Source: an uncultured Bacteroidales bacterium
GTDB lineage: Bacteria > Bacteroidota > Bacteroidia > Bacteroidales > UBA932
Direction of reading: 5' to 3'
Length of the DNA stretch: 64,000 nucleotides
Assembly (NCBI GenBank): GCA_944323825.1
Contig: CALUTY010000006.1
Location: 62,001 to 126,000 of the forward strand
Of this stretch, positions 27,589-35,909 are shown piece after piece; position 1 is the first letter of the stretch, and each line of letters opens with the position of its first letter. Under the pieces are notes generated by a model that ran no database searches, had not been told where the DNA came from, and saw nothing but the letters and a program-made list of their open reading frames with translations. A program made the translations under genes and the position numbers.

Positions 27589-28926
27589 ATGAAGAAGTTT
27601 ATCCAGACAATCAAGAACATCTTTAAGATTGAAGAGCTGCGCAAGAGAATCGGCTACACGCTTCTCCTCCTGCTGGTATATCGCCTCGGAAGCTTCATTG
27701 TGCTTCCGGGGATTGATTCCACCATGCTGGCAAATCTTCAGGACAATGCTTCGACAGGTCTTGTGGGCCTGTTGAACATGTTCTCGGGAGGAGCCTTCGG
27801 CAACGCTTCCATCTTTGCTTTGGGTGTGATGCCTTATATCTCGGCATCCATCGTGATCCAGCTTCTCGGCGTTTTCGTCCCTTACTTCAAGAAACTCCAG
27901 ATGGAGGGTGAAAGCGGCCGCAGGAAGATGAATCAGCTTACCAGGTACCTCACCATCGTGATCCTGTGCATCCAGGGACCTGCCTACATGGCATCTCTCC
28001 ACAGCCAGATCCCTGAGGAGGCGTTCCTTGCAATCAACCGTCTCGGATGGAGCAGCTTCATGTTCAATCTTGTTTCCACTGTCATTCTCATCGGCGGAAC
28101 CATGTTCGTGATGTGGCTCGGCGAGCGCATCACTGACCGAGGTATCGGAAACGGAATATCCCTCATCATCATGGTGGGTATCATCGCCCGTCTTCCGTAT
28201 GCCCTCACTGCCGAGGTCGGCGAGAAGGTCAACTCCACTGCAGGCGGACTTCTCCTTCTCGTGGTGGAACTCATCATACTGTTCTTTGTGTTTGTTGCCG
28301 CCATCGCCCTTGTACAGGCTACAAGGAGGGTTCCGGTGCAGTACGCAAAGAGAGTTGTCGGCAACAAGCAGTACGGCGGTGCCCGCCAGTATATTCCGAT
28401 CAAGATCAATGCTGCCGGCGTGATGCCTATCATCTTTGCACAGGCCCTCATGCTGTTCCCGCTGATCTTCTCGAAGTTTGATGCTACCAGAGGCTTTGCA
28501 GCCGTCATGAGCAACTATACGGGATTCTGGTATAATTTCGTGTTCTTTATCCTCGTGGTGCTCTTCACATATTTCTACACTGCCGTTACGGTCAACCCGA
28601 CCATGATGTCAGAGGACATGAAGAAGAACGGAGGATTCATCCCGGGCGTGAAGCCTGGCAAGAAGACTGCGGAATATCTCGACACCATCATGTCGAGGGT
28701 TACCCTTCCGGGTTCCATTTTCCTCGGCCTTATCGCCATTCTCCCGGCATTTGCAATGCTGTGCGGCGTGAACAACCAGTTCGCGAGCTTCTACGGAGGT
28801 ACTTCCCTCCTGATTCTTGTGGGTGTTGTCCTGGATACTCTCCAGCAGATAGAAAGCCACCTGCTTATGCGTCACTATGACGGACTGATGAAGACCGGGC
28901 GTCTGAAAGGCCGTTCCGGAATGTAA
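27589..28926 (+). CDS. secY: Protein translocase subunit SecY
   Basis: 445 residues and ten predicted membrane helices, the channel of the Sec translocon. Conserved features: the plug-region sequence NMFSGGAFGNASIFALGVMPYISASI, the cytosolic GERITDRGIGNGISLII loop, and the ARQYIPIKINAAGVMPIIFA stretch. It sits in the spc part of the cluster between rplO and map, as in other bacteria. Confidence 0.98.
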   Translation: MKKFIQTIKNIFKIEELRKRIGYTLLLLLVYRLGSFIVLPGIDSTMLANLQDNASTGLVGLLNMFSGGAFGNASIFALGVMPYISASIVIQLLGVFVPYFKKLQMEGESGRRKMNQLTRYLTIVILCIQGPAYMASLHSQIPEEAFLAINRLGWSSFMFNLVSTVILIGGTMFVMWLGERITDRGIGNGISLIIMVGIIARLPYALTAEVGEKVNSTAGGLLLLVVELIILFFVFVAAIALVQATRRVPVQYAKRVVGNKQYGGARQYIPIKINAAGVMPIIFAQALMLFPLIFSKFDATRGFAAVMSNYTGFWYNFVFFILVVLFTYFYTAVTVNPTMMSEDMKKNGGFIPGVKPGKKTAEYLDTIMSRVTLPGSIFLGLIAILPAFAMLCGVNNQFASFYGGTSLLILVGVVLDTLQQIESHLLMRHYDGLMKTGRLKGRSGM

Positions 28927-28947
28927 TTTCAACGGGTTCATTGGAAG

Positions 28948-29715
28948 ATGGTAAAGCCGAAGACAGAAGAAGAGATAGAGCTGATGCGCGAGAATGCGAT
29001 TCTCGTATCAAAGACATTGGCGGAGGTCGGTAAGGTGGTTGCCCCAGGTGTGACAACTCTCGAGTTGAATAGGGTGGCCGAGACCTTTATCCGTGACCAC
29101 GGAGCTATACCGAGTTTTCTGGGATATGAAGGCTTTCCTGCAGCTCTCTGTATCTCTGTGAATGATGTTGTCGTGCATGGATTCCCTTCGGACTATGTGC
29201 TCAAGGAAGGCGACATCGTTTCCGTGGACTGCGGGACATTGTACAAGGGCTATAATGGGGACTCTGCCTACACCTTCCCGGTAGGGGAGGTGGATGCGGA
29301 GACCAGGAAGCTCCTCGATGTCACGAAAGAGTCCCTCTACAGAGGTATTGCGGCGGCTGTGCATGGAAACAGGACAGGCGACATTGGACACGCGGTACAA
29401 TCGTATGTGGAGTCATTCGGGTTCTCCGTAGTCCGCGAACTGGAAGGACACGGAATCGGAAGAAACATGCACGAGAACCCTGGAGTGCCGAACTACGGCA
29501 AGCCGGGCAAGGGTGCAAAGCTCACCGACGGGATGACGATATGCATCGAACCGATGATCAATGCCGGCACACGGGGTGTCTACCTTGCTGACAACGGCTG
29601 GGAGGTGCACACTGCGGACCGGAAGAAGTCAGCGCATTTCGAGCTTACGGTTGTTGTCAGGAAAGGAGCCCCTGAGCAGCTGTCAACCTTTGAATACATT
29701 GAAAATAATTGTTGA
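28948..29715 (+). CDS. map: Methionine aminopeptidase, type I
   Basis: 255 residues. Removes the initiator Met co-translationally. All metal ligands are visible: the two Asp ([19 protein letters not shown]), His in [15 protein letters not shown], Glu in ICIEPMI and Glu in HFELTVVV. The substrate-site His is in VVHGFPSDY. Usual place after secY. Confidence 0.97.
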   Translation: MVKPKTEEEIELMRENAILVSKTLAEVGKVVAPGVTTLELNRVAETFIRDHGAIPSFLGYEGFPAALCISVNDVVVHGFPSDYVLKEGDIVSVDCGTLYKGYNGDSAYTFPVGEVDAETRKLLDVTKESLYRGIAAAVHGNRTGDIGHAVQSYVESFGFSVVRELEGHGIGRNMHENPGVPNYGKPGKGAKLTDGMTICIEPMINAGTRGVYLADNGWEVHTADRKKSAHFELTVVVRKGAPEQLSTFEYIENNC

Positions 29716-29734
29716 ATCCAAAAGTGATATCTTA

Positions 29735-29953
29735 ATGCCAAAACAGTCAGCTATAGAACAGGAAGGAGTCATCATCGAGACTCTGCCCAATGCGATGTTC
29801 AAGGTCGAATTGGAAAACGGCCATGTGATAATCGCCCACATCTCAGGAAAGATGAGGATGAACTACATCAAGATTCTGCCGGGTGACCGGGTGAAGGTTG
29901 AAATGTCACCGTACGATTTGACAAAAGGAAGAATTTCTTTCAGATATAAATAA
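29735..29953 (+). CDS. infA: Translation initiation factor IF-1
   Basis: 72 residues, exactly the E. coli length. The chosen start is ATG 29735 ([13 protein letters not shown]); the open frame extends back into map but without conservation. OB fold with [22 protein letters not shown] and the C-terminal [13 protein letters not shown] signature. Confidence 0.97.
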   Translation: MPKQSAIEQEGVIIETLPNAMFKVELENGHVIIAHISGKMRMNYIKILPGDRVKVEMSPYDLTKGRISFRYK

Positions 29954-29964
29954 AACCTACGATA

Positions 29965-30081
29965 ATGAAAGTAAAGGCATCCATCAAGAAGCGCAGTGAA
30001 GACTGCAAGATCGTAAAGCGCAAAGGCCGTCTTTACGTGATCTGCAAGAAGAACCCTAAGTTCAAAATGCGCCAGGGATAA
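29965..30081 (+). CDS. rpmJ: 50S ribosomal protein L36, zinc-free type
   Basis: 38 residues ([17 protein letters not shown]... ending KMRQG), exactly the usual length. It lies 11 bases after infA and 35 before rpsM. Of the four zinc ligands of the classical Cys3-His ribbon, the first Cys is Ser and the final His is Phe, so it should not bind zinc. Short but beyond doubt, from both sequence and place. Confidence 0.95.
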   Translation: MKVKASIKKRSEDCKIVKRKGRLYVICKKNPKFKMRQG

Positions 30082-30116
30082 TGTTGATTTGTATAACAAT
30101 AAAGTAAAGATAGATT

Positions 30117-30494
30117 ATGGCAAGAATAGCCGGTGTTGATTTACCTAACAACAAGAGAGGAGAGATAGGACTTACCTATATCTTCGGTATCGGGCGCAGT
30201 TCTGCAAGGAAGATCCTTTCTCAGCTGGGCATCGATTATGACATCAAGGTCGGGGACTGGAACGACGAGCAGATTGCCGGTATCCGCGGGGTCATTGCCC
30301 AGGAGTACAAGATCGAAGGTGAGCTCCGTTCCGCAGTCCAGATGAACATCAAGCGTCTGATGGACATCGGATGCTACAGAGGCATACGCCATCGTCTTGG
30401 CCTCCCGGTACGCGGACAGAGCACGAAGAACAATGCCCGTACAAGAAAAGGCAAGAAGAAGACCGTTGCCAACAAGAAGAAAGCAACCAAATAA
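30117..30494 (+). CDS. rpsM: 30S ribosomal protein S13
   Basis: 125 residues (118 in E. coli). Head protein forming bridges to the large subunit. It starts [26 protein letters not shown]; the C-terminal basic tail ([21 protein letters not shown]) that reaches the P-site tRNA is present. Confidence 0.98.
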   Translation: MARIAGVDLPNNKRGEIGLTYIFGIGRSSARKILSQLGIDYDIKVGDWNDEQIAGIRGVIAQEYKIEGELRSAVQMNIKRLMDIGCYRGIRHRLGLPVRGQSTKNNARTRKGKKKTVANKKKATK

Positions 30495-30507
30495 CAATTG
30501 ATGAATT

Positions 30508-30900
30508 ATGGCAAAGAAGACATCAACAACAAATAAGAAAAGAGTTGTCAAGGTTGAAGCTTATGGAGAAGCCCATATTTCATCGACCTTCAACAACGTG
30601 ATCGTGACCCTTACGAACAATGCGGGCCAGGTCATCAGCTGGTCGTCTGCCGGAAAGAGCGGTTTCAGGGGTTCCAAGAAGAACACTCCGTATGCCGCAC
30701 AGGTGGCTGCTGCCGATGCTGCGAAGACAGCATATGATCTCGGTCTCCGTAAGGTGAAAGCTTATGTAAAAGGACCTGGTGCAGGGCGTGAGTCCGCCAT
30801 CAGGACTATCCACGGTGCAGGTATCGAGGTTACGGAGATAATCGACGTCACTCCAATGCCACACAATGGTTGTAGACCAAAAGGCCGTCGTAAAGTTTAA
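30508..30900 (+). CDS. rpsK: 30S ribosomal protein S11
   Basis: 130 residues (129 in E. coli). Platform protein near the mRNA exit. Core sequences [19 protein letters not shown] and [17 protein letters not shown], and the C-terminal [18 protein letters not shown], are all conserved. Confidence 0.98.
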   Translation: MAKKTSTTNKKRVVKVEAYGEAHISSTFNNVIVTLTNNAGQVISWSSAGKSGFRGSKKNTPYAAQVAAADAAKTAYDLGLRKVKAYVKGPGAGRESAIRTIHGAGIEVTEIIDVTPMPHNGCRPKGRRKV

Positions 30901-30927
30901 TTCTGTAATTGATAAAGATAAATTACC

Positions 30928-31530
30928 ATGGCAAGATATACTGGACCAAAAACAAAGATCGCACGCAAATTCGGGGAGCCGATTTTCGGTACTGACAAAT
31001 ATTTTGAGAAGAGGAATTTCCCTCCGGGACAGCACGGTCTGGCAAGGAAGCGCAAGAAGACTTCCGAGTACGGTGTTCAGCTGAAGGAAAAGCAGAAGGT
31101 GAAATATACCTATGGCCTGCTTGAAAGGCAGTTCCGCAACACTTACGAGAAGGCTTCCCGCATGAAGGGACAGAAAGGTGAGAACCTTATAATCCTTCTC
31201 GAATCCCGTCTTGACAACATCGTGTACCGCCTTGGCATAGCACCTACAAGGGCTGCTGCAAGACAGCTTGTTACACACTGTCATGTAACCCTCAACGGCG
31301 AGGTCTGCAACATCCCTTCAGCCAATGTAAGGCCGGGTGACACCGTTGCCGTAAGGGAGCGTTCAAAGAGTCTTGAAGTCATTCAGAACAGCGCTGCTTC
31401 CGCATCAAGGTACTCATGGCTTGAGTTCGATGCAAAGACTCTCACGGGTAAATATCTCAATGTCCCTGTCAGGGAGGAGATTCCGGAGAACATCAACGAG
31501 CAGCTTATCGTCGAGTTGTACTCCAAGTAA
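30928..31530 (+). CDS. rpsD: 30S ribosomal protein S4
   Basis: 200 residues (206 in E. coli). Primary 16S rRNA binder, and in E. coli the repressor of the alpha operon. It starts [20 protein letters not shown]; the S4 RNA-binding domain is at about residues 92-155 ([20 protein letters not shown] and HCHVTLNGE). Confidence 0.98.
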   Translation: MARYTGPKTKIARKFGEPIFGTDKYFEKRNFPPGQHGLARKRKKTSEYGVQLKEKQKVKYTYGLLERQFRNTYEKASRMKGQKGENLIILLESRLDNIVYRLGIAPTRAAARQLVTHCHVTLNGEVCNIPSANVRPGDTVAVRERSKSLEVIQNSAASASRYSWLEFDAKTLTGKYLNVPVREEIPENINEQLIVELYSK

Positions 31531-31557
31531 TAATTAACACCTTAAAAAAGCATTAAC

Positions 31558-32565
31558 ATGGCAATCTTAGCATTTCAGAAGCCGGACAAGGTGATAATGC
31601 TCGAAGGAACGGATACCGTCGGCCGGTTCGAGTTCAGGCCTTTGGAGCCTGGCTACGGACAGACCATAGGCAATGCGCTCCGCAGGATATTGTTGTCTTC
31701 TCTGGAAGGTTTTGCTATCAATTCGATACGTATCTCCGGTGTGGACCAGGAGTTCGCCACCATTCCGGGCGTGATCGAGGGTATGCAGGACATCATCCTC
31801 AACCTCAAGCAGGTGCGATTCAAGAGAATGGTGGAGACAGTAGACTCTGAGGTGGCAAACATCGTGATCAGCGGCAAGCAGGAATTCACTGCCGAGGATA
31901 TTTCAAAGGGATTGTCTTCTTTCAAGGTGTTGAATCCGGAACTCCATATCTGCTCTCTTGAAACGGCTGTGAAGCTGGAGATATCCCTCACCATCGGCAA
32001 GGGCCGCGGATTTGTCCCTGCCGACGAGAACAGGGATCCTGACACTCCTATCGGGACCATTCCGGTGGATGCCATCTACACTCCGATCAAGAATGTGAAC
32101 TGGACAGTGGAGAACTGGCGTGTGGAGCAGAAGACCGATTATGAAAAGCTTACTTTGGAGATTGTGACAGACGGTTCCATCTCTCCGAAGCTTGCTCTTC
32201 AGGAGGCTGCCAATATCCTTATCTACCATTTCAAGCTGTTCACGGACGAGAAGAAGCTCTCCCTGGAGAGTGCCGTCGAGTCCGAGTCAAAGGAGCTGGA
32301 TGAAGAATCTCTCCGCATGAGGCATCTTCTTCTTACCAAGCTTTCGGACATGGGGCTTTCAGTAAGGGCCTACAACTGTCTGAAGGCAGCTGACATCGAC
32401 ACTTTCGCTGACCTGGTTTCATATTCGAGGTCCGAGCTCATGAAGTTCAGGAACTTCGGTAGGAAGTCTCTCAACGAGATCGATCTCCTGGTGGAGAAGA
32501 TGAAGCTTTCATTCGGAATGGACGTTACCAAATATAATATCGAACCCAAGAAAAAGACTGTATAA
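31558..32565 (+). CDS. rpoA: DNA-directed RNA polymerase subunit alpha
   Basis: 335 residues (329 in E. coli). The N-terminal dimerisation domain has the signature [19 protein letters not shown] and the C-terminal domain (about 250-335) has [20 protein letters not shown] and the [12 protein letters not shown] helix-hairpin-helix that touches DNA and activators. Last but one gene of the cluster, two bases before rplQ. Confidence 0.98.
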   Translation: MAILAFQKPDKVIMLEGTDTVGRFEFRPLEPGYGQTIGNALRRILLSSLEGFAINSIRISGVDQEFATIPGVIEGMQDIILNLKQVRFKRMVETVDSEVANIVISGKQEFTAEDISKGLSSFKVLNPELHICSLETAVKLEISLTIGKGRGFVPADENRDPDTPIGTIPVDAIYTPIKNVNWTVENWRVEQKTDYEKLTLEIVTDGSISPKLALQEAANILIYHFKLFTDEKKLSLESAVESESKELDEESLRMRHLLLTKLSDMGLSVRAYNCLKAADIDTFADLVSYSRSELMKFRNFGRKSLNEIDLLVEKMKLSFGMDVTKYNIEPKKKTV

Positions 32566-32567
32566 AT

Positions 32568-33116
32568 ATGAGGCACAATAAAGCAATCAATCACCTTGGT
32601 CGCAAGAGCGGGCACCGCAAGGCCATGCTTGCCAACATGGCGACGTCCCTCATCCTCCACAAAAGGATTGAGACTACCGTAGCCAAGGCAAAGGCGCTCA
32701 GGATGTATGTTGAACCTCTCATCTCCAAGTCAAAGGAGGATTCAACCCATTCACGCCGTATGGTTTTCAGCTATCTCAAGAACAAATACGCTGTCACTGA
32801 ACTGTTCCGCGTGATTGCACCTAAGGTCGCTGACCGTCCGGGCGGATACACCCGCGTTCTCAAGACAGGCTTCAGGCAGGGTGACGGTGCCGACATGGCC
32901 CTCATCGAGCTTGTTGACTTCAACGAGGCAGCTCTTGCATCCTCACCTAAGAAGGAGACCAAGAAGAGCGGTACACGCCGCAGCCGTTCAAAGAAGGGCG
33001 CTGCGACTCCTGCCGCAGAAGCTCCTGAGGCTGTCGAGGCTGCTGCAGCTCCGGTTGCAGAGCCGGCTGAAGCTCCTGCTGCAGAGACTCCTGCCGAGGA
33101 AAAGAAAGCCGAGTAA
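32568..33116 (+). CDS. rplQ: 50S ribosomal protein L17 with Ala/Glu-rich C-terminal tail
   Basis: 182 residues against 127 in E. coli. The core (about 1-122) starts [20 protein letters not shown] and includes the [22 protein letters not shown] segment. It is followed by a Lys/Arg-rich linker and about 40 residues of Ala, Glu and Pro, a tail seen in other Bacteroidota. The last 235 bases of the gene recur in changed form at 57512-57750: the shared part (32881-32997) differs at four third-codon positions, and the tail after it differs in residue order. The gene here is complete and followed by its own terminator. Confidence 0.97.
   Translation: MRHNKAINHLGRKSGHRKAMLANMATSLILHKRIETTVAKAKALRMYVEPLISKSKEDSTHSRRMVFSYLKNKYAVTELFRVIAPKVADRPGGYTRVLKTGFRQGDGADMALIELVDFNEAALASSPKKETKKSGTRRSRSKKGAATPAAEAPEAVEAAAAPVAEPAEAPAAETPAEEKKAE
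32881..32997 (+). repeat. Direct repeat copy 1 (3' part of rplQ), left edge of the accessory island
   Basis: 117 bases matching 57512-57628 with four mismatches (32888, 32915, 32924, 32936), all at synonymous third codon positions. Similarity begins sharply at GTGACGG and weakens after the AAGAAGG in the Lys-rich linker, where the Ala/Glu tail differs by insertions and deletions. Confidence 0.9.
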
Positions 33117-33152
33117 TCGGGGGGGGTATGGCTATGCCATACATTCCATAAA

Positions 33153-33187
33153 GATCCGGTCCGTATAGTTTCGGGCCGGATTTTTTT
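33153..33187 (+). terminator. Rho-independent terminator after rplQ
   Basis: ATCCGG-x-CC, 10-base loop, GG-x-CCGGAT, then seven T. It begins 37 bases after the rplQ stop. A small palindrome (ATGGCTATGCCAT, 33128-33140) precedes it. Confidence 0.88.
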
Positions 33188-33197
33188 AACAAATATT

Positions 33198-33245
33198 TTA
33201 CGTGTCCGTCCACGTCGGATTGTTCTTAATACAGTATTTTTGCCC
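33198..33245 (+). promoter_or_regulatory. Promoter and small inverted repeat before the ECF sigma gene
   Basis: TATTTTTG at 33235-33242 matches the -7 box; the start would be near 33249, leaving a leader of about 13 bases. ACGTG-6-CACGT (33200-33215) is a short inverted repeat just where a -33 element or operator would lie. Confidence 0.55.
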
Positions 33246-33262
33246 GGACAATTTTCTGGAAC

Positions 33263-33838
33263 ATGGACTCTGAAAAGAAATATTCCGACAAAGACCTTGT
33301 AGCCGCCATGCAGGCTGTCCGGGTAAAGGCAGACTCAGACATAAAGGCGTTTGAACAGATATTCCACAAGTATTATCCGATGCTTCGTAATTTCATTGCC
33401 GGATTGCTGAAGAACCAGGCGGAAGCCGAAGACATAGCGCAGAACTGCTTCATGAAACTGTGGTTCAACCGCTGTTATTTGAATCCGGAGCAGTCTTTGA
33501 AGAATTACCTGTTCGTGATGGCACGTAACGAGGCTTTCAATGTTCTCCGCTCGCGACGCCTGCAGAATGTCCCTCTTTCCGTCCGGCATGACGGCTTTTC
33601 ACCGCTGTGCGCCGTGGACGACTGGCTCAACTTTTCCGAGACGAATGCCATACTGCAGAATAACATAGAAATGCTGCCGCCACAGCGCAGGGCCATCTTC
33701 AAGATGAGCCGTTACATACACATGAGCAACATGGAGATCGCCGTGAAGCTGAACATTTCCGTACGGACGGTGGAAAAGCATATCGAGCTCGCCCTCAGGG
33801 ATCTGAGGAAGGGCATGGATGTACAAAAAGTCAACTGA
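33263..33838 (+). CDS. ECF-type RNA polymerase sigma factor
   Basis: 191 residues. Region 2 is at about 30-95 (FEQIFHKYYPMLRNFIAG, AEDIAQNCFMKLWFN) and region 4 at about 125-185 (LPPQRRAIFKMSR, then the helix-turn-helix MEIAVKLNISVRTVEKHIEL). It belongs to the Bacteroidota PUL group of ECF sigmas, normally held by a FecR anti-sigma and freed when a SusC transporter with an STN domain binds its glycan. Its FecR (34885) and STN-SusC (35910) are close downstream, but a hydrolase gene lies between sigma and anti-sigma, which is not the usual order. Confidence 0.93.
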   Translation: MDSEKKYSDKDLVAAMQAVRVKADSDIKAFEQIFHKYYPMLRNFIAGLLKNQAEAEDIAQNCFMKLWFNRCYLNPEQSLKNYLFVMARNEAFNVLRSRRLQNVPLSVRHDGFSPLCAVDDWLNFSETNAILQNNIEMLPPQRRAIFKMSRYIHMSNMEIAVKLNISVRTVEKHIELALRDLRKGMDVQKVN

Positions 33839-33855
33839 CGTTAAATACAACAGAC

Positions 33856-34809
33856 ATGAGAAAGATCCTTTCATTCCTGTCCGCCGCAGCCGCGCTGTGT
33901 ATCCTGTCCGGATGCAGCGGAGAACCGGAGACCGTCAAGGTCCTGTACTGGAATATCCAGAACGGGATGTGGTCCGACCAAGGCAACGATTATGACAATT
34001 TCGTGGAATTTGTCAGGCAGGAAGATCCTGACATCTGCATCTGGGCTGAAGCGGAGTCTATATACCGCACCGGGACAGCTGATGTCATGCCGGCCGAGGA
34101 CAAGTATCTCCCGTACAACTGGGATATGCTGGCCCGCAGATACGGGCACCGGTATGTCTGTCTGGCCGGAAAGAGGGACGAGTTCCCGCAGGTGGTGACT
34201 TCCAGATATCCCTTGAAGACGGTGGAGCGGATCAACGGGAACGGCCGGGATACGGTCGTTGTCCACGGGGCCGGATACGTGGTTGCGGACATAGACGGGA
34301 AACAAGTCAATATCGTCACTGTCCATACCTATCCCCAGAAGTATGCCTATATGGCTGAAGACAAGGAAAAAAGTGCTGCAGAAAACGGAGGGGACATTTT
34401 CCGTGCGGCCGAGATGAAGTACATATGCGGACAGACGATACTGGAGCATGACCCGGAAGGCCGGGACCTCTGGATGATGGCCGGGGACTTTAACGCGATA
34501 TCCCGTGCCGACAATCCGCATCTCGGCAGACCGGAGGACGACAAGGCCTTCCTGCTGCATGACTACGTGAGGTCAAGCACCCCGTACATCGACATTATGG
34601 AGCACTTCTACCCGGGCGAATACCGGAAGAGCACCTTTTCCGGACGCCGTGTGGATTTCATCTATGTCACGGAACCCCTGCTCGGGCACATTACCTCGGC
34701 CAGGACTATCACCGACGGTTTCGCGACGGCATCGAGGGATCCCAGGAAACTGAGCAATTTCTGCAATCCTTCGGACCATTATCCGATCGAGTTTACGATG
34801 GAATTCTGA
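33856..34809 (+). CDS. Endonuclease/exonuclease/phosphatase-fold surface lipoprotein
   Basis: 317 residues. The signal peptide ends in a lipobox (LSGC, Cys20). The rest is one EEP domain, the metal-dependent fold shared by DNase I, sphingomyelinase and inositol phosphatases. Ligands are visible: Asn in YWNIQNG, Glu in WAEAE, His in VTVHTYPQ, GDFNA near residue 213 and the catalytic PSDHYPI at the C-terminus. An export signal makes a DNA-repair role unlikely; a phosphodiester or phosphate-ester substrate outside the cell is more likely, which suits the phosphodiesterases downstream. 17 bases after the sigma gene; a terminator follows. Confidence 0.85.
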   Translation: MRKILSFLSAAAALCILSGCSGEPETVKVLYWNIQNGMWSDQGNDYDNFVEFVRQEDPDICIWAEAESIYRTGTADVMPAEDKYLPYNWDMLARRYGHRYVCLAGKRDEFPQVVTSRYPLKTVERINGNGRDTVVVHGAGYVVADIDGKQVNIVTVHTYPQKYAYMAEDKEKSAAENGGDIFRAAEMKYICGQTILEHDPEGRDLWMMAGDFNAISRADNPHLGRPEDDKAFLLHDYVRSSTPYIDIMEHFYPGEYRKSTFSGRRVDFIYVTEPLLGHITSARTITDGFATASRDPRKLSNFCNPSDHYPIEFTMEF

Positions 34810-34820
34810 TAATGATGAAA

Positions 34821-34868
34821 AAAAACAGGACAGGGCTTACGTAACAGTAGGCCCTGTCCTGTTCTTAT
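34821..34868 (+). terminator. Strong hairpin between the EEP lipoprotein and FecR genes
   Basis: AACAGGACAGGGC and GCCCTGTCCTGTT (with one extra base) pair around a 12-base loop, preceded by eight A and followed by CTTATAG. The poor T run downstream suggests it is partial or works better in reverse. It divides the sigma-EEP unit from FecR-SusCD and could act as an attenuator. Confidence 0.7.
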
Positions 34869-34884
34869 AGCGGAACAGGCAAAT

Positions 34885-35865
34885 ATGGAATTTCTGAAAA
34901 AATATTTCTACGGACAGCTGACCCCTCAGGAGGAGACCCGGGTGCAGGACTGGCTTGCTGAACATTTTGATGAACCGCAGGTCCAGGAAATGCTTGAGAC
35001 GCTGATGTCGGAAATGGAAGCGGAGGACAGGGAAATGTCGTCTGCCGCTTTCGATGAAGTCAGTGCAAAGCTCGGTCTTGACAGGAAAAACCGCAGGAGA
35101 AACCGGGCGAAGACTGCCGGACTCCTTGCCCTGAAGGCTGCGGCCTGCCTGTTGCTGATAGTGACAGGGGCCGCAGCATACGGCCTTCTGGTTCCGGAGA
35201 AGCAGACGGAGTGGGCCGAACTGAAGGTGCCATACGGACAGACGGAAAGTCTCGAACTGTCCGACGGGACGCAGATCCGCCTCAATTCCGGCAGCCGGAT
35301 CACCTATCCGTCCAGTTTCCGCGGCAAGGAACGCCGCATATTCGTGGACGGGGAAATATATGCCGAGGTCGCCAGGGATTCCCGCCATCCTTTCCATGTA
35401 ACCTCAGGAAACGTCGAAGTGAAGGTCCTGGGGACAAAATTCAATTTCAAGTCATTCGATGATTCCGAGAATGTCGAGCTCCTGCTCTTCGAGGGGGCGG
35501 TGCAGGTCGATGTCGCTACCGCCACCCGTACAAGGCAGGTCGTGCTGCATCCGGGAGAAATGCTCCAGTACGACAGGGAGAGCGGGAGAATCAACCTCGA
35601 CGACTTCAATCCGGGGATTTACAAGGACTTCTATGATGACGGGGCCATACATTTCTTCAATCTGCCGATGAAAGACATTGCCTCGGACCTGGAACGCCTT
35701 TTCGGGACCAGGATCGTAATCCTCGATGAATCACTTGCGGACTGCCGCTTCTTTGCCTGGTTCACCAACGACGAAACTCTTGAACAGATTCTTTACAGCC
35801 TGAACGCCGACGGACGGATGGAAATTTCCCGGGATGACGGCGTAATATATATTGACAGAAAATAG
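34885..35865 (+). CDS. FecR-family anti-sigma factor
   Basis: 326 residues. A short cytoplasmic N-terminal part binds the sigma factor (residues 1-75), one membrane segment follows (about 77-98, LKAAACLLLIVTGAAAYGLLV), then a periplasmic FecR domain (about 110-215, with LSDGTQIRLNSGSRITYPS and LGTKFNFKSF) and a C-terminal DUF4974 domain (about 255-326, FFNLPMKDIASDLERLFG). It would hold the ECF sigma of 33263 until the STN domain of SusC signals. Starts about 20 bases after a hairpin; SusC follows after 44 bases with no clear promoter. Confidence 0.93.
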   Translation: MEFLKKYFYGQLTPQEETRVQDWLAEHFDEPQVQEMLETLMSEMEAEDREMSSAAFDEVSAKLGLDRKNRRRNRAKTAGLLALKAAACLLLIVTGAAAYGLLVPEKQTEWAELKVPYGQTESLELSDGTQIRLNSGSRITYPSSFRGKERRIFVDGEIYAEVARDSRHPFHVTSGNVEVKVLGTKFNFKSFDDSENVELLLFEGAVQVDVATATRTRQVVLHPGEMLQYDRESGRINLDDFNPGIYKDFYDDGAIHFFNLPMKDIASDLERLFGTRIVILDESLADCRFFAWFTNDETLEQILYSLNADGRMEISRDDGVIYIDRK

Positions 35866-35909
35866 CCCGTTGCAAGCAAAACAGCAATAACAACTAAATA
35901 GACCAGTTC

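Noticed and set aside
33856..34809. Annotation of the EEP lipoprotein as a DNA-repair exonuclease III
   Set aside because: It has a signal peptide with a lipobox and lies in a glycan locus; a cytoplasmic DNA-repair role does not fit.
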